Counted from the stretch's first letter, positions 44,806-58,000 are shown. The stretch is 64,000 nt of DNA from Topomyia yanbarensis (GCF_030247195.1 NC_080671.1:200690397-200754396); one strand, 5' to 3'. Translations and numbers: made by a program. Notes: generated by a model from the letters alone, not told the origin.

Positions 44806-46594
44806 TTTTTTCGATATAGTGGGTTGGAACACGATATTTTGCTTCTACAGTGCAGACAAAGCGGCACACGGATTGATTTATTTACTGGTAGCGGTGGAAC
44901 AATTTTTAGCTTCTGTTGTAAGCAAGATTAGAAGGTAGGTAGTTAGAAATTCTCGTTAAAAATCATTAAATCAAAAAGATTTTCAATTTACATGAGTTTA
45001 TCTCATATTGAATCCAAGAAAACCGTTAGATTTTACGCAGGTTTTGTTAATAAACAATATGATATGTCTAACGTAGGAGCCAATTTTGATATGCAGTGAA
45101 ATATGTAGAACCCGACAACAATATAGACACAGAACGCAGTAATCAAACGCAAATTAAACAAATGCAAGTACAGCGGGCAACTCAGAAACAAATATTTTGT
45201 AATTTTAAATTTATTTTCATGCACATATTTGGATCATGAATATGAATGTAAAATTAAGTTCCACCACAAATACACACGACTTGTCGTGTTTTCTTTGACG
45301 AATTTTGTTATAATATTACACGTGGATTGAAAATTACAGTTTCTTTAAGCGGAAAACCAATGCACTTCAATGTATTTTTACTCGAATACTGCTGTAAAAT
45401 GAATGACATGTAATATTGCACGAATGAAAGTGTAAAATTGTTTGCTGTTTGATGCTTCAATTGCTGTTAACGTAATTTTCAACTAAATTTTTGATTCAAT
45501 CGTTGTATGTTTACATTCGTATTGATTTACATGTCGTTTAAATTTTATTATTTTTATGTGTGAACCGAGTACTGCTGCTGTTGGCTGAACTGAACTGATT
45601 TGATTTCTTTATTTTGCACATTATAATTGGGTTCTTATAAACATCACACGCATCTTTGGCGAGGCCCAAAATCGCCGTTCTATCTCAGCAAAATGCAGTT
45701 TTGGGGGAAAAATTTCTTGAACGTGCTATAAAAATACAAAAATATAAAAATTATCCATTTAAATCACCGGTTAACTGAGCTCAATCTACCTTCTCATCTC
45801 GCCCAGAGTAGAAGCTAAAAATCGATTTTATCGGCTACGATTTTATCTACCCCCGATTTTATCAGCTTCGTATGAAAATTGATAGTTGGTAGGTTGATGG
45901 GCTCTAGCAGGAGAATCAACTTGAATTCGAGTAACTGCTTTTTTGATAATATTTTTCTTATCTCGGAGCTCCGAAATATGAACAAAAAATTAAAATTTTT
46001 TATGAATTTTGCACTGTTAGACCCCCTTAAGGGAAATTTAAACAAAATACTCAAGTAGGGTTATGAGGATATTTCTTTAGTCCCATACTAAAGAAGTATA
46101 CTTTAAGAGCTTCGGTTTTTTAAAAAGAAAGAAAAATCTATGTCCCTGTTTTAACAGCCTAATATTTACCAAATAAAAACGGGTTTTCACTGTAGCTATA
46201 TTCAATTGAATAATAATAGATGTGAATAAGTTTTTTTTTCAGAATTGATAATCTATTTCACCTTTGAAATTCTGTAAAAAATCTAATTTTCGTTCATAAT
46301 ATTTTGAGAAGACTCTATTTAACCCGTTTACAAAAGATAATAAATGTTACATCATGAAAAATCTGAAATAAACCCTCCCTAAACCGCCCTTCTCTCATCA
46401 TGTACCCCCCTACTCGAATAAAATTTTCTAGTTCCTTCAGAATAAATTTTACTAGTGGTTCTAAAAAACTAGTGAAAAATTTGGTTTGAAATGATTTTGA
46501 GTTGAGAAACTAATTTAAATTTTTTTAATAAGTTGACAATTTTTGGCGGGGTCCAAACCCCTGAACCCTCCTCCTGGATCCGCCGCTGGTTTTA
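44806..46594. other. Unassigned AT-rich stretch with a short 5'-UTR-like match
   Basis: At about 45790-45823 a phrase CATCTCGCCCAGAGTAGAAG resembles the start of the complete ORF1-only element (CATCTCGCCCTGAGCAGAAG at 47710). It may be a short 5' fragment of the same family. CTGGATCCGCCGCTG at 46573-46587 looks like the end of a MITE (see 37621). Nothing else is recognised. Confidence 0.35.
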
Positions 46595-46785
46595 ATTGTT
46601 TCAGCGTCGACACATAGCAACTTAAGTTCGTAGCTGTCGATTCATTGTACGTATGTGTAAATCGCATTGAATATCTAATATTCATTTCCACAGTTATATT
46701 AAACATAACTAGCCATGGAATTGTAGTTTGGATAAATGATAAAGGCACAATTGCACCACTAGCTGGATTAAAACGGTTTTTTTAT
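46595..46785 (+). repeat. Dispersed repeat family B, copy 3
   Basis: Shares TAAACATAACTAGCCATGGA with the copy at 447-548 and CGACACATAGC...CACAATTG blocks with the reverse complement of 21015-21220. Confidence 0.65.
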
Positions 46786-47697
46786 ATTTCTAAGACTGAA
46801 ACTATTAACCGTTATGTGTCCGACGCGGCACCCGGTTGCCTTTTTAGGTTTCAATTAATGAAATTCCCATGTTTTATACATAGCTGGAAATTGAAACTTT
46901 GTGACATCTTAGAACTTCACTAATTCAAGATTTTGGGCTAATAATATTGTTGATATAGTAAGGGGGAGTGAGGAAGGGCTCTTGAATTTTTTATTGCGTA
47001 ACCCGGGTACCCACAAAACTGAAATACCAGTAACTAAGGTAATTTCCAACCGATTTTGATAGTTTTGATTGTTTTGGATTCGGAAACTCATACACTTTTA
47101 GACTTGGTAAAAATAAATCAGGTTACTTCATTCGGTTCCCGGGAATCCGGATTTCCGGAAACATGTTCCAGTGCTGGGATACTATTTGTGAATTTCAATG
47201 GAATACTTGCAATATGGGTATCAACATTTTTGGAATTTTTGGAATTTGACCCCGGAACGGACATTCCGGAGCAGGTTCCCGTGGGGCCGTGAGTGGCCAT
47301 TCCATTCCAATTACGTTTTTCACATTGCCATAGGGTCTCGTAACAATAACTAACAGACTTCCAAGAGAATTTGAAGAGTTTTGATACTCATATTGCTAGG
47401 ACATTATTAAAAATTACAAATCATACCCTAGTACTGGAACATTACTCCGGAAAATCCGGATTACCAAGAACCAGATCAATTCATCCTGTTCATACAGAAT
47501 CAAAAAGTGGTCGAGTTCCTGAATCCAAAACATCTAAACGTGTTTGAATCGGTTTAAGGCAGCCATAGTTATAAGCATTTCAATTTATGGGTTCCCGGGT
47601 ACCTTCGTTGGCCGGTTAAAGGTATTTTTTTTGTTGGACACATAACGATTAAAAAACATTTTGTAGTTTGTTTCCTTTTGGAACTATAACATATCCA
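46786..47697. other. Unassigned stretch before the ORF1-only element
   Basis: AT-rich, with scattered CCGGAA phrases and no recognised gene. ATAACATATCCA at 47686-47697 is the left TSD of the element that follows. Confidence 0.4.
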
Positions 47698-48887
47698 GTT
47701 TGTCTTCACATCTCGCCCTGAGCAGAAGCAAAAAATCATCCCGCGCAAGTGAAACAGTCAATTTTACTTAAAACTCAATCGGTGCCTATTGCACAAGCAG
47801 TCCATATAACAATAGCCAATACCTACTGTGCGATTTAGTGATGAGTGTCGGTGCCCAGCAAAAAGCAACCCAGCTGCGGTCGAACTGTGTTGCTGTTGAT
47901 TTTTCGAAATGCCCCGTAAGAGTTATTAAAAGTGCAGATGGAACTCAATCTGGCTGAAGTGAAAACCCTACAAATGCATCATATCAAACATTGCGTGCTG
48001 ATTTTGTTCAAGAACATTAACCAAGCTGAGTCATTCGCCTCGCGAAACAACATGCAGCACACTGCCGAATGCGGCAATGTTAAATATAGCATTCCCGTAT
48101 ACATCGAGAACGGTGCTGTAGAAGTTCGTGTCCATGATTTGGCTACGCGTACCCCTGACAGCGCGATTAAAAAATGCTTGCAAAAATACGGAGAAGTAGA
48201 CTCCGTTACACATGATAGATGGAGGAATTTTTTCCCGGGCATCCCTAACGGTGTTCGTGTGGTGAGAATGCGTGTGACCAAGCCAATTCCCTCATACATA
48301 AGCTTCACAGTGTTAGGAAGGGACGATGCTCTCATTCAACAGACATCACTAGTCATGTACCCAGGGCAAATTCCTACGTGCCAGTTCTGCACGAAGAAGC
48401 TGCACCTCGGAAAACCTTGCGTAGAAACTGTTAAACAAAACTTAACCAATCCAACTGAAATCAGCCCAGAACCATCTTACGCTAAACCACTAACAGCTGC
48501 AAAACCAACATCTCCGGATCAAGCACCAACAGCCAGCAACAACAACAACGAAACGAATGCCGAAAAATACGAACATACAATAACGACCGATAAGAGTAAG
48601 ACACAAACTGGAACATCTGACCGCGAGCAGCAGGAAAGTAGTACGGATGAGGCCATGGACATGAACGACAACGCGAAAGAAGACAAACGGATCGAACCTC
48701 AAATTGCAGTGGACAAAACTGGCAATATTTCACCCTCTAGAAAAAGGATCTCAACACGCAGCAGAAAGCTGCGTCTGAACGAGACAAAAAACTTAACTTA
48801 GTTTTTTTATTTATTGTAAAAAAACGAACAATCGGCCTCGTCGAGCAACCGCATTTGGGCCTAAATAAATTTAATAATTATAAAAAA
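47698..48887 (+). mobile_element. Complete ORF1-only (half-LINE-like) retroelement, 1190 bp
   Basis: Bounded by ATAACATATCCA at 47686-47697 and 48888-48899, a 12-bp TSD. The element starts GTTTGTCTTCACATCTCGCC, has a leader of about 240 bp and one ORF. The short 3' UTR has an AATAAA signal (48864-48869) and ends in an A-rich tail (ATTATAAAAAA). No RT, endonuclease or RNase H is present. A poly(A)-like tail, AATAAA and TSD are signs of LINE-mediated reverse transcription of an RNA. Three degraded relatives lie in the window at 27.4, 40.4 and 44.6 kb. Confidence 0.8.
47938..48801 (+). CDS. Gag-like ORF1 protein with RRM-like region and one zinc knuckle
   Basis: A long open frame of 287 codons from ATG 47938 to TAG 48801, the best-preserved coding sequence in the window. 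The N-terminal part (HHIKHCVLILFKNINQAESF) looks like the end of a first RRM-like fold. A second RRM-like stretch covers about residues 60-120, with EVRVHDL, a helix, GEVDSV and GVRVVRMRV. A CX2CX4HX4C zinc knuckle (CQFCTKKLHLGKPC) follows near residues 148-161. The rest is a low-complexity Asn/Thr/Glu-rich tail with a basic end (SPSRKRISTRSRKLRL). Such proteins bind RNA in LINE particles. An upstream ATG (47841) opens a 38-codon frame whose sequence (SNCVAVDFSKCPVRVIKS) is fused in frame in the 44.7 kb relic, so a 1-nt frameshift near 47935 has probably removed the true N-terminus. Some transposon-derived genes look alike, so domestication cannot be excluded. Confidence 0.75.
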   Translation: MELNLAEVKTLQMHHIKHCVLILFKNINQAESFASRNNMQHTAECGNVKYSIPVYIENGAVEVRVHDLATRTPDSAIKKCLQKYGEVDSVTHDRWRNFFPGIPNGVRVVRMRVTKPIPSYISFTVLGRDDALIQQTSLVMYPGQIPTCQFCTKKLHLGKPCVETVKQNLTNPTEISPEPSYAKPLTAAKPTSPDQAPTASNNNNETNAEKYEHTITTDKSKTQTGTSDREQQESSTDEAMDMNDNAKEDKRIEPQIAVDKTGNISPSRKRISTRSRKLRLNETKNLT

Positions 48888-48899
48888 ATAACATATCCA

Positions 48900-50876
48900 A
48901 ACCCTGAGACTAGAACCATTTTATAGGTTGCCTCATCAGATCTACTATAGTTTGCAAATGAAACTTGGAATTGCAAGTTGCTAGCGGATTGCAAAAGTGC
49001 CAGATCATGCTGTGTGGGGTGCTATCCCGGTTTACAATAAGGCGAACGAACATGTTTGCGGATACGTCATTTAGTAGGACAACTGTCAGTTTGATAGCTG
49101 AATTTAGAATGGATTTTTTTAATTAAAAAAAGAAGAAAAATAATTGAGATTTTAAAAGAATATGAGTATACTCGTAAGGACACCCGCTATCAGTACATAT
49201 AAAAAAGTGATACATTTTTTTCCTAATTAAAGATTTCTATTGACCTTTGTTTTTAGTATTTTCATGGAAGTTTGATGAATTTGTTTCATGACAAAAACCA
49301 TTTCAGTGCATTTTAGATACTTGTCGCAATTGAAAGATTCAACATTTCTTGGTTTACTTTGATGCAGAATTGATTTTTAGAAATGTGCGGCATCTATCCC
49401 GAAATTACTCTAGGCCGTAAGTAACAATATGGATTTCGTTTCTTTTGCTTCAATAAATTGTCAAAGTGAAGATGGAAGACTGTGTTTAAATGAAAACCGC
49501 ATATGAGCTTCAAACCAATCAAGATAACAAAAACTTTGTAACGTCGAAGTTGACACCTTAAGGTTTCGATTATTTATGATTATTTAATATGATTAAATAC
49601 TTCTGTCCAATCAGAAATCGAAATTCATGATATATTTCTCTAAATAAGTTATACTATTAGGCATAAAAATTAAGATGCAATTCTTTTTGAACATTTTAAA
49701 ATTGATTTTACAAAACGTATTTCGCAAAGTTGCTTGAAAACGGACCTAGAGTACATCTAGAAAAAATAGTATGAATTAAAACGAGAATTTAGTATAAATT
49801 TAGTCTCACGACGCTGACGAGCAACAAAAATGACAGTTTTATGTACGTTTGATTTGAATATACCATGTCATTGAATATCGTAGATCACGCCTATTTTACA
49901 TGTTGATGCTTGCAATTTTATAACACATTTCCTTTCGGTCATATCCATATGAGCTTGCCTAGTCTTAGTTTTCCGTTTTATAACTGATTCGCTCTAGAAT
50001 ACCTATCCGTCTTTCATTGCTTTCATTTCTATTAGTCTTAAATTTTCTGAAAGTAGCCAACAAAATTGATACAGATTTTTATTTTAGTTTACATCGAAAT
50101 ATAGCATATAGGCTAATTTAGGGATCGATCATCTAAATGTTTCTGATTATTATATAAATAAATATCGTGTACAAACCGTACGGCTGGGTTTTTGCTGAGC
50201 TGAAATCAGACGCAATTGATATTGAATGAGAATCTGCAGTATTTAGTAAAGACATCAATCTTATTGCAAAATTGTGGTGAATAAAATTCCATAACATTGA
50301 ATTTATTGACATCGTTTTGGCCATAAACCATTGCGAAAGTTAGTCATAAATAATTACCAACATTGTTTATTGGCGCAACATGACTAACATTTCGCATTAA
50401 TCTATTGAAATTTCAAGATGCTTACACATACCCAACACCGCCATTTGCGGTAAAATAACCCATGCTAGGACAAGTAGCGGTTAGTTTGAAGCTATCGCCA
50501 AGAATCATTCATGCTCTTCATCCGCTCGTTGCTATGGCTGTGTGTTGCGATAAATCAAACACTTTAAGCTATCCCATAAACCACTCACTATTGTACATAG
50601 GTAATTTCGTCAATTATATGCAAATGAGATCAGACCAATCAAATTTACATACATCACACGTTCATCTATTCTTATTAATTCCTTCATGTTTCCCGGTCGT
50701 TTTCAACGATGCAAATTTTGCATCTATGCTTTCGATAAAATTATTCGTCGTAGAAGCTTTAAAACCATACCATTTCGTATAGTATCTTAGTTTTGGAAGT
50801 CCTATTACAATGGAAATGGAAGTTCTACTACAATTAAAACGAAGTTTTATTTATTCTTTAGCGTGCGACAATGGGA
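48900..50876. other. Unassigned AT-rich stretch
   Basis: No repeat partner, RNA gene or credible coding region recognised. Confidence 0.35.
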
Positions 50877-51105
50877 ACATTTATGAATTACGTCACGATT
50901 TTAGGGCGAGGGGGTACGACAAATTGTGACATATGGGGGAGGGGGAGCACGTTACGTAACATGTTTTAGTGAATAATTTTTTTTTTGGGGGTTTGGTTAC
51001 GTTATTGGGGAGGGGAGAATAAAGAAATTAGTGACAATTTGTTAATGCGGGAGGGGGAGACAATTTTGGACAGTTTTTGCGTTACATAATTTATGAATGA
51101 TCTCT
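50877..51105. mobile_element. Decayed MITE with ATGAATTACGTCACG-type ends
   Basis: The left end has ATTTATGAATTACGTCACG and the right end has GCGTTACATAATTTATGAATG, which are inverted relatives. The interior has G-rich runs (GGGGGAGGGGG), similar in style to the Harbinger-like MITE at 28.6 kb. The TSD was not resolved. Confidence 0.5.
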
Positions 51106-52479
51106 AAGGCAGAAATGTTGCAAACAGGCTGTCGAAATTTGACCATCTGTGGACGGTGAGAACAGTTCTACCAACCACCAGTGTTTATAGCTTATTGTTT
51201 GTCCAGGTGTACCTGAATGCAACAAGTGTTGTCTTGATAGCAACATTTCAGGAAATGTAGCTGGTGCGGTACATGAATACAGACATGATAGTGATAGCTG
51301 ACTAATATTGTTTACCAATAAATAATAAGATTCATGAGAATTATACACAATAATACGTATTCGAATGAATATATTAATTTTTAGCATTGAAATGTGGCAT
51401 AACTTTTCTATGTCTAAAATATTTTTTATCACTGCGTCGCACAGTGGCGGGTCTTCAAACAAAAGTCGGACAAAACCTCAAATGTTACCTAATTTGGCCG
51501 AAAATCACAATTTAAGCTAATTTTGAGGTGCTGAGCTCATTTTTGATGTCAAAAGTCGTAAAATATTGAATGCATTTTTCCATACAGTCATTGAACTTTT
51601 CTTATAACTATGCTCCCGTTTTCATGACAGATTTTCCGTTACTGTTCACCAATGTCAGCAATATCATAAAAAATGAAGAACGTGTTGGTAACGTGTATAA
51701 CGTGTTGGTTTACTGTATATTGTCCAACTATTTTACACAAAACACCATGCGCCTCCATATCAGCAACAAAGCTTCAAAATCTCCTTAAATCTTTTTGCGC
51801 ACCTAGGCGCAGAACGAGACCATTATATTCGAAAAGTAGAGGTTATTTACCATAGAATGTATGCTATGTGACCGTTCCGAAATGATTCCGAAATTTGTAC
51901 AGAATACATTAGTGAAAAAAGTATTTTTGATCTGACCACCTCAAACCTATTTAAACTAAAAAGTCATAGTTCCAAGCAAATTTACCAAATGTATTTTATT
52001 CCCTAACCAAGTTATTTTGTTCCTCTACACAATGAAACTAGTTGTGCTAAAATCGGACCAAAATCAAAAGACCAACATGCATTTGAAGTGAACAGAGCAA
52101 TGGTGGTTTCGGAAATGAAAATCATTAAAAAGTCCGGACTTTGCTACGTTTAAACTCATGTTAAAAATCGTGTTCTTATCCAGGGATCATAAAATTTTGA
52201 ATATACATCATTCAATATATGAGAAATTCAAGAAAAATATAAAATATCAATATTTCAAAAATTTTTTTTTGAGGTTTTGGCCAGCCTCCAGCCACTGTGC
52301 GTCGCTTCGCTTGAGTCACTGTGGTCTAGGTCGTAACTGCAACGTAAACTCACTCTCAATATCTCTCGGTGTCGATGAAACAATGATTTAAAGAGTAGTA
52401 AGAGGAACCCGACGGATTCTTTTCGGTGCTTTTAAAAAGGCACATCGACGTTTTGGTGACTACACTTTTCACATCAAGC
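51106..52479. other. Unassigned AT-rich stretch
   Basis: The 123-codon minus-strand frame at 51091-51462 has no recognisable domain. Nothing firm. Confidence 0.35.
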
Positions 52480-52795
52480 AACTCCTACCGTTGGCAAATC
52501 TGTGAACATGTTTCCAATTCATAATAAGGGAAATATGCGAAACGACAACTATCATGGATTAACTTTATTAGGCGCAATCTCGAGCTGGTGAGTTTAGAGC
52601 TACTTCAGGATCAATGCAAGTAACTAATCGACAATCAACATGGTCCCGTCAACCCGTCTGAACGTTGATCAACTTCTAACTTGCCGTGTTTAACATCCTG
52701 CATAACAGAGAGTATAAGCGTCGTGCTCAAACTTATATTATTTTTCCCAACCTATCTGCCGCTTTTAATAGAGTTAAGTAGGGCGTCTGGTGTAG
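52480..52795 (+). pseudogene. Jockey-group RT relic
   Basis: With frame changes, the + strand gives VPIHNKGN..NYHGLTLLGAIS near 52505-52580, a block like LLQDQC near 52605, QHGPV near 52635, and RAQTYIIFPNLSAAFNRV near 52720-52775. The last matches the RT motif usually read as TDLSAAFD, with the catalytic Asp positions changed. Many stops indicate an old, short fragment. Confidence 0.55.
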
Positions 52796-53369
52796 AATGC
52801 TCAAACCGCCAGCTCTTTTATTTTATGACTTTGAAAGCAAAGCAACAATGGATCTTTTGTGTAATGTTAAGATCTATTTATACATTCACTGTGTACGAAA
52901 AAAAAATATTTTCAGTCACATAGAGCCACACATACGAGCGTTCCAAGAGTAGACGTCAAACCATTTCCACGTTGAGGAGCGCCGCGACGAACACGAAAAC
53001 TCTTAATAAAATTGTCTGACACAGGAAATTCAATAAGATTTGTGAAGCTTAGACTTGTAGTATAGTCAAATTCCGCCGAGAGGAAGACAGTGAAACGAGA
53101 TGAAAACTAAACCGAATGAAGTAACGTAAACGTACTAGAATCAAACTAGACTTGGGAGAGTATTATATGATTACAAACATTTGACTACGTCTACACTAAA
53201 CAATATTTATTCTACGGTACAGAACGGAAGATTTTATGTTTCTATTTCATGTTTTCATTTTTTGTGCGTGTTCTCGCTTCCTACTTGTGCTCATTGACGA
53301 AGTGCTTTTCTCCTCATCGAAATCTTCCCGAATTCGGTAACGTCACTTCACGGCTCCGGGGCTTTCAAC

Positions 53370-55090
53370 AGTTATCGCTTTGTAGCTGTATGCAAATTGC
53401 TGACATACCATCCGCAAATGTAACAGAACAGATGCTTCTCAGCTTGCAGTTTTCCGTCCTGCGGCAATTCCAAAAAAAGTGGACTATTCTTTTCGACTGC
53501 CGGCGTACCACTGGCGGGCTGCTGAGTATGCGTTGACGAGTTGAACTGCTCCTTGGCCCGCCGATCACCATCGAACCTCTTTCCTAGCGCGTACCAATCT
53601 CGTAGCCATCTCCTAGCAATATAGTATGCGCTTGCTGCGACAGGATGTTGTCTGCAATCTAATCCCATCGCGCTAGCCTACGAATTTTATGGAGAAAATA
53701 TGCCAACGAACGGTGGCGGGGGTCGTAAGTAAACGTTAGATGCCGTTTCTCCACACGCCGGTCTGCGTCACGACGTCTTGGGCGAAACTCCTCAGCGTTA
53801 TAGCCTTCTTCGTCCTTGCTACGCTGTAGGATTGTTCTACCGCCTATAAGCTGGATTCTTCCCTGCAGCTATACACGTCTCATCTTGATTCGAGACATAA
53901 CGTGTTATATCACCCATTCTACTTGACCATCGCGCTGGCACCTGATCGTCTCGTTCATCGCATTACGAACGGTCACTTACCGTCTCCATCCATCTTCCGG
54001 CTGATTCTCTTCGACTCACTCGTTCTCTATCGAACTCATCCTGCCACGTCTGTGGAATTCCACTATAGCGTCGTTGGGGTACATCTTCTATTCTCCTGCG
54101 CTCGGTTTCGTGACGATGGACAAGGATGTACGGTGCTAGTTGCGCTTATCTGGCGAACTCTACGCTGGTCATCATCTCAGGAACTTGAAGCTTTCGATTT
54201 GAAGACTTGACGAACCTCGTCGGATTCGGTATCTGGGTTACCAGTCGAAATTCTGACAATTTTCGTCCCAACTCAGGATTGAGGATTCTATTTTCATCAT
54301 TAGGTTGGTTTTTCTGTCGTAGTTGTTCCTCACTTGCTGTTTTGGGGATTGTTCAGAGGGATCGCATCGAATGCTCATCGAACGACCTGTCCTCACGTTC
54401 GTGTCTGTAGTCTCGATGCTTGTCGTTTTTCGCATCATCTTTTTCTGACTCCAATGCCATTTCCTGATTGCCAACAACTTCCTCTGAGTGAGAATCTTCG
54501 GAATCGTTCTCTCCACTAAATCTGTTCAACACACTTGGAATTTCCCCTGCGAGTTCTTTACGCATGGTTTCTGATCCAGGATGCTCGGCGATGCTTCGGA
54601 CAACCATAAGCGCGTAATGTTTTAAGTTACATTCTCGTTTACGAGAAATATCTTTGATCTGGACCCTTCTCCAACTACCTTCTCAACCATTATGCTTGAT
54701 ACTCGATCGAATTCCCGTTTGATAGTGAATTCGCGATGAATAATCCCGTTGTTACCTCACATCTTCGAAAACCGGTTTCGTAAAAGTAGATATTTGGCTT
54801 CCGAATCAGTTTTTGTTTCCTCAAGCTTATCACGAATCATGAGCTCGTAATCTACTACCTCGTTGGTTAAGTAGTCGGCTCCCGGAAACATAGAAGCCAT
54901 TTCAGTTTATGTTTGAATGTGTATAAAGATTGTCCTTCCTTCCGGTGTCGTAGCGGTGCCGGGCTCAAATCGTCCTGCGCTTGGAACTGAGCGCGTGTGA
55001 TGTTGTTCTTTCTTCTTCCTCTCGTTCGTAGAAGCTGTGCGAAATAAAAGGGTGCCGTCTGGCTATTGCAAAACGGGGTCATTTGCAAAC
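53370..55090 (-). pseudogene. Probable Ty3/gypsy-like Gag relic
   Basis: On the minus strand a frame from about 54902 reads MASMFPGADYLTNEVVDYELMIRDKL... and stops near 54760. Further down are acidic and Arg-rich segments (NRFSGENDSEDSHSEEVV near 54520; WQDEFDRERVSRRESAGRW near 54020). Near 53720 a block FTYDPRHRSLAYFLHKIRRLAR follows, then further pieces down to about 53380. This order resembles Gag of mosquito gypsy-type elements: N-terminal region, Arg/Asp/Ser linker, then a capsid-like core. No LTR, protease or RT was found. The assignment rests on memory of the family and frameshifts are many. Confidence 0.45.
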
Positions 55091-58000
55091 GTGGGGGTCA
55101 ATGGCACGAAACATTAAGCACATTTACTGTATCTTACTATTTCTTCTGCACACACTTTTCTACGGACGCACTATCCACTCAATTTTAAACTTGACTTGAG
55201 CTATTTGGGATGCGAGAGCAAGGAATTAGACAAATTCACAGTACTATCGCGTCACATTAATTACTTTGGATAACTAAACCGGACAAACTACGTGAGCTTC
55301 CAAAACGTTTTCAAACGCAAGAACCGCATGGGTCCGAGGCAGTCATTCTACCTGCCAGACTTTGTTTATGATTGCCGAAAACTTGGGGAGAATTTCACCA
55401 AAGTCGTAAGGTTGAGAGCGGAGCGAGAGGGGTTTTTCTGTCGACTGATCTGGATTTTCACTCGCCTGATGTGGTTACACTATCGGTTGGTTACTGGGTG
55501 TCATCCAAATATGAGGCGCTTGGCCACAATTAAGAGCCGAAACGAATATGTTCATCAATTCCGTTAAACGCTTGCCTCGACGAGATTGACTCAACGTCTC
55601 CGTTGGTTCGTGATAGCTATTTGATCTTTGTCAGTATTTTTCCTCTCTCATTGCTGAGAATGTTGCACCCGACATGGAAAGTGCTGCTTTGATGGATGCT
55701 CGTGAATACTTAGTGGATTTGAACACCTTTTTAATCACTTGCGACATAATTGTTACCGATACGTGTAGGATGAAAAATCGTAATCACCGGGTACAAATGG
55801 CATACAAAGTGTCATTTAAAATCGTTGTTTTACTTAGTCGTGCTTTTATGCAATATTTTTAACAAATTATTTGAGCAAGGCTCGTTTCCGGTGATCATAC
55901 AGGTTGCCTGCGTATAAGAACGGGAATCCTAGTGATGTATGAAATGCCATGAATAACTAGTATATTTGAAAAAGTTTCGAGCACTTTAGTACTTTAGTAC
56001 TTTAGTACTAAAGAACATGGATTTATACAACAACGTTTCGTAAGCGCACATTTTGTAGTTCGATATTGTAAAAAAAAATTGTCAGGGGAATTAGACATAA
56101 ATGGCTCAAAAAACTCATACAATCCTTGGATTATTGAGATGGTTATCCTATTGTTGTAAACGATTTTCTTGATTTTTTTATATTGCCCTATGTTCGTCAG
56201 TTTTACCATTGCCTTGAAAATTATTCAACGATACAGGATATTACCCAGAAATTGAAAAAAAAATCACAATTTTATCCTCATACTGTTTGAGTTGCCTTAT
56301 ATGAACTCATGCTCATAATTGAAAAAGGAGTCAATTATAGGCACATTAGTACCATTTTTATTGTTATGAGGTTCACCCTGTACGTGCACGCACAACTAAT
56401 ATTGGGTCCTCTGTCCTAAGGGGTTAAAATAGGCAAATAATCACTTATCCTCTCGAGTTACGTGCATTCATAAATGCTAATTTTACTTCCTTAATGCGTT
56501 TGCGTAGATGAAATATCAATTACATCGAAACCATTCATAAACCTATTCTGTACTAGTTATTTGATGGCAGTGTGATCAATGAAGTGATAAGGAAAAGAAT
56601 AAAAATAAACAACCATGCTTACACTTTCTGTGTCAACAAACGGCGATGGAAGTAATCTCGTAAAGGAAACCCTTTTGGGACCTGGATGACCAACAACTGG
56701 CGAGGTGCAGAAAAGTAAAACCTCAGTGGCACCGGGTCACATACGGAAGCGAAGGAAAATTTACTGCAAACGATAATGCGGTTGAGGTAAGAATAAAAAC
56801 AAAACAGAGGCAAATAAAAATGACCGTCGACGAAAGAATCATGATTCACTGGTTGGGAAGGTGATTATGGGACAAATGATTGTCGCTTGGTACTCATGGG
56901 GAAATTTGGTTGCTAGTGTTGGGAATGAGTTGTTAATAGATTAGTAGCTGTGAAATACTGGTTTGCAAACAAATCCCGATAAGTTAGATTCGAGTAATGT
57001 CATGAGTTGCTGTGATTGAGTTTATTACTTGAAATAGTAATTTTAAATTATAATCGAAAATATAATAGTTGACATTAGACTGGCTCGGTAGTTGTTAGGA
57101 GAAATTAAAAAAAATAATCTTAGTTAGTGAGCACAGCAATTTTTGAGTTTCTATTGGTTGCTTTAATCCCATTCACCGCGGGAGTCAAACGAAAAAAGCA
57201 TGTTTTTATCTCAGCATTTTTATGATTAGGACATAACAGTTGAACTAATTGCGATGTGTTTTACATAAAAACACCTTAATCTGTACTTCGATCATTGGGT
57301 ACAAGAACCAGTTGGAATATTACAAAACAATTGATCGTCATATTTGGTAATGATAACAGGGTACAATTAATCGCTATTATTTATTATTTCTAGTTATAAA
57401 TTAGTGACTACAATAATTTAAACCTAAAAATATTAGAACCATTGCTCAATCAATTGCCAATGTCTGGCGATACTAGTTTCATAAATAATCTGTTATTCGT
57501 TCGAGTTCTAATCAGAAATCATTCTCAGTATCAGAAGATTCTTTGTAATAAGCTAAAGTTCGTTTGCAATCATTCTGCGAAGTGAAAGTGTTATATGATT
57601 GAAATAGTCTTCCAACTAATGTTTAACAGGTAACCTTAAAACCTAAGATTTTCAGCAATCAATTATTATTTGTGCCATGATTGGCCAGTATTATTGGACC
57701 TGTGCACGCTAGCATTTCGTTGCCTCGCCGTTTTTACGATGTTAAACATTCGTTAACCCGTCGTCGTTTGCAGCAGAACAGGAGCCAAATTGTCTATCGG
57801 AAGGATGTTAACCTTCTTTAGGTGTTGGGGTCAATAACTTTTTAAATTTTTCACCTAGAAGTTTGGAATTTCTTGACTTTAATGAAGAGCAACGATTTTC
57901 AATCGTGTTTAAATTTTTCGGACATTCCTTAAGGGCAGTACAAAAAAAGTTACGAATAAGGTGTTAACGGGTCATATTGACCCGGATTTCGAACTTTAAT

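Noticed and set aside
51091..51462. 123-codon minus-strand frame as a gene
   Set aside because: Overlaps the end of a decayed MITE and has no recognisable domain.
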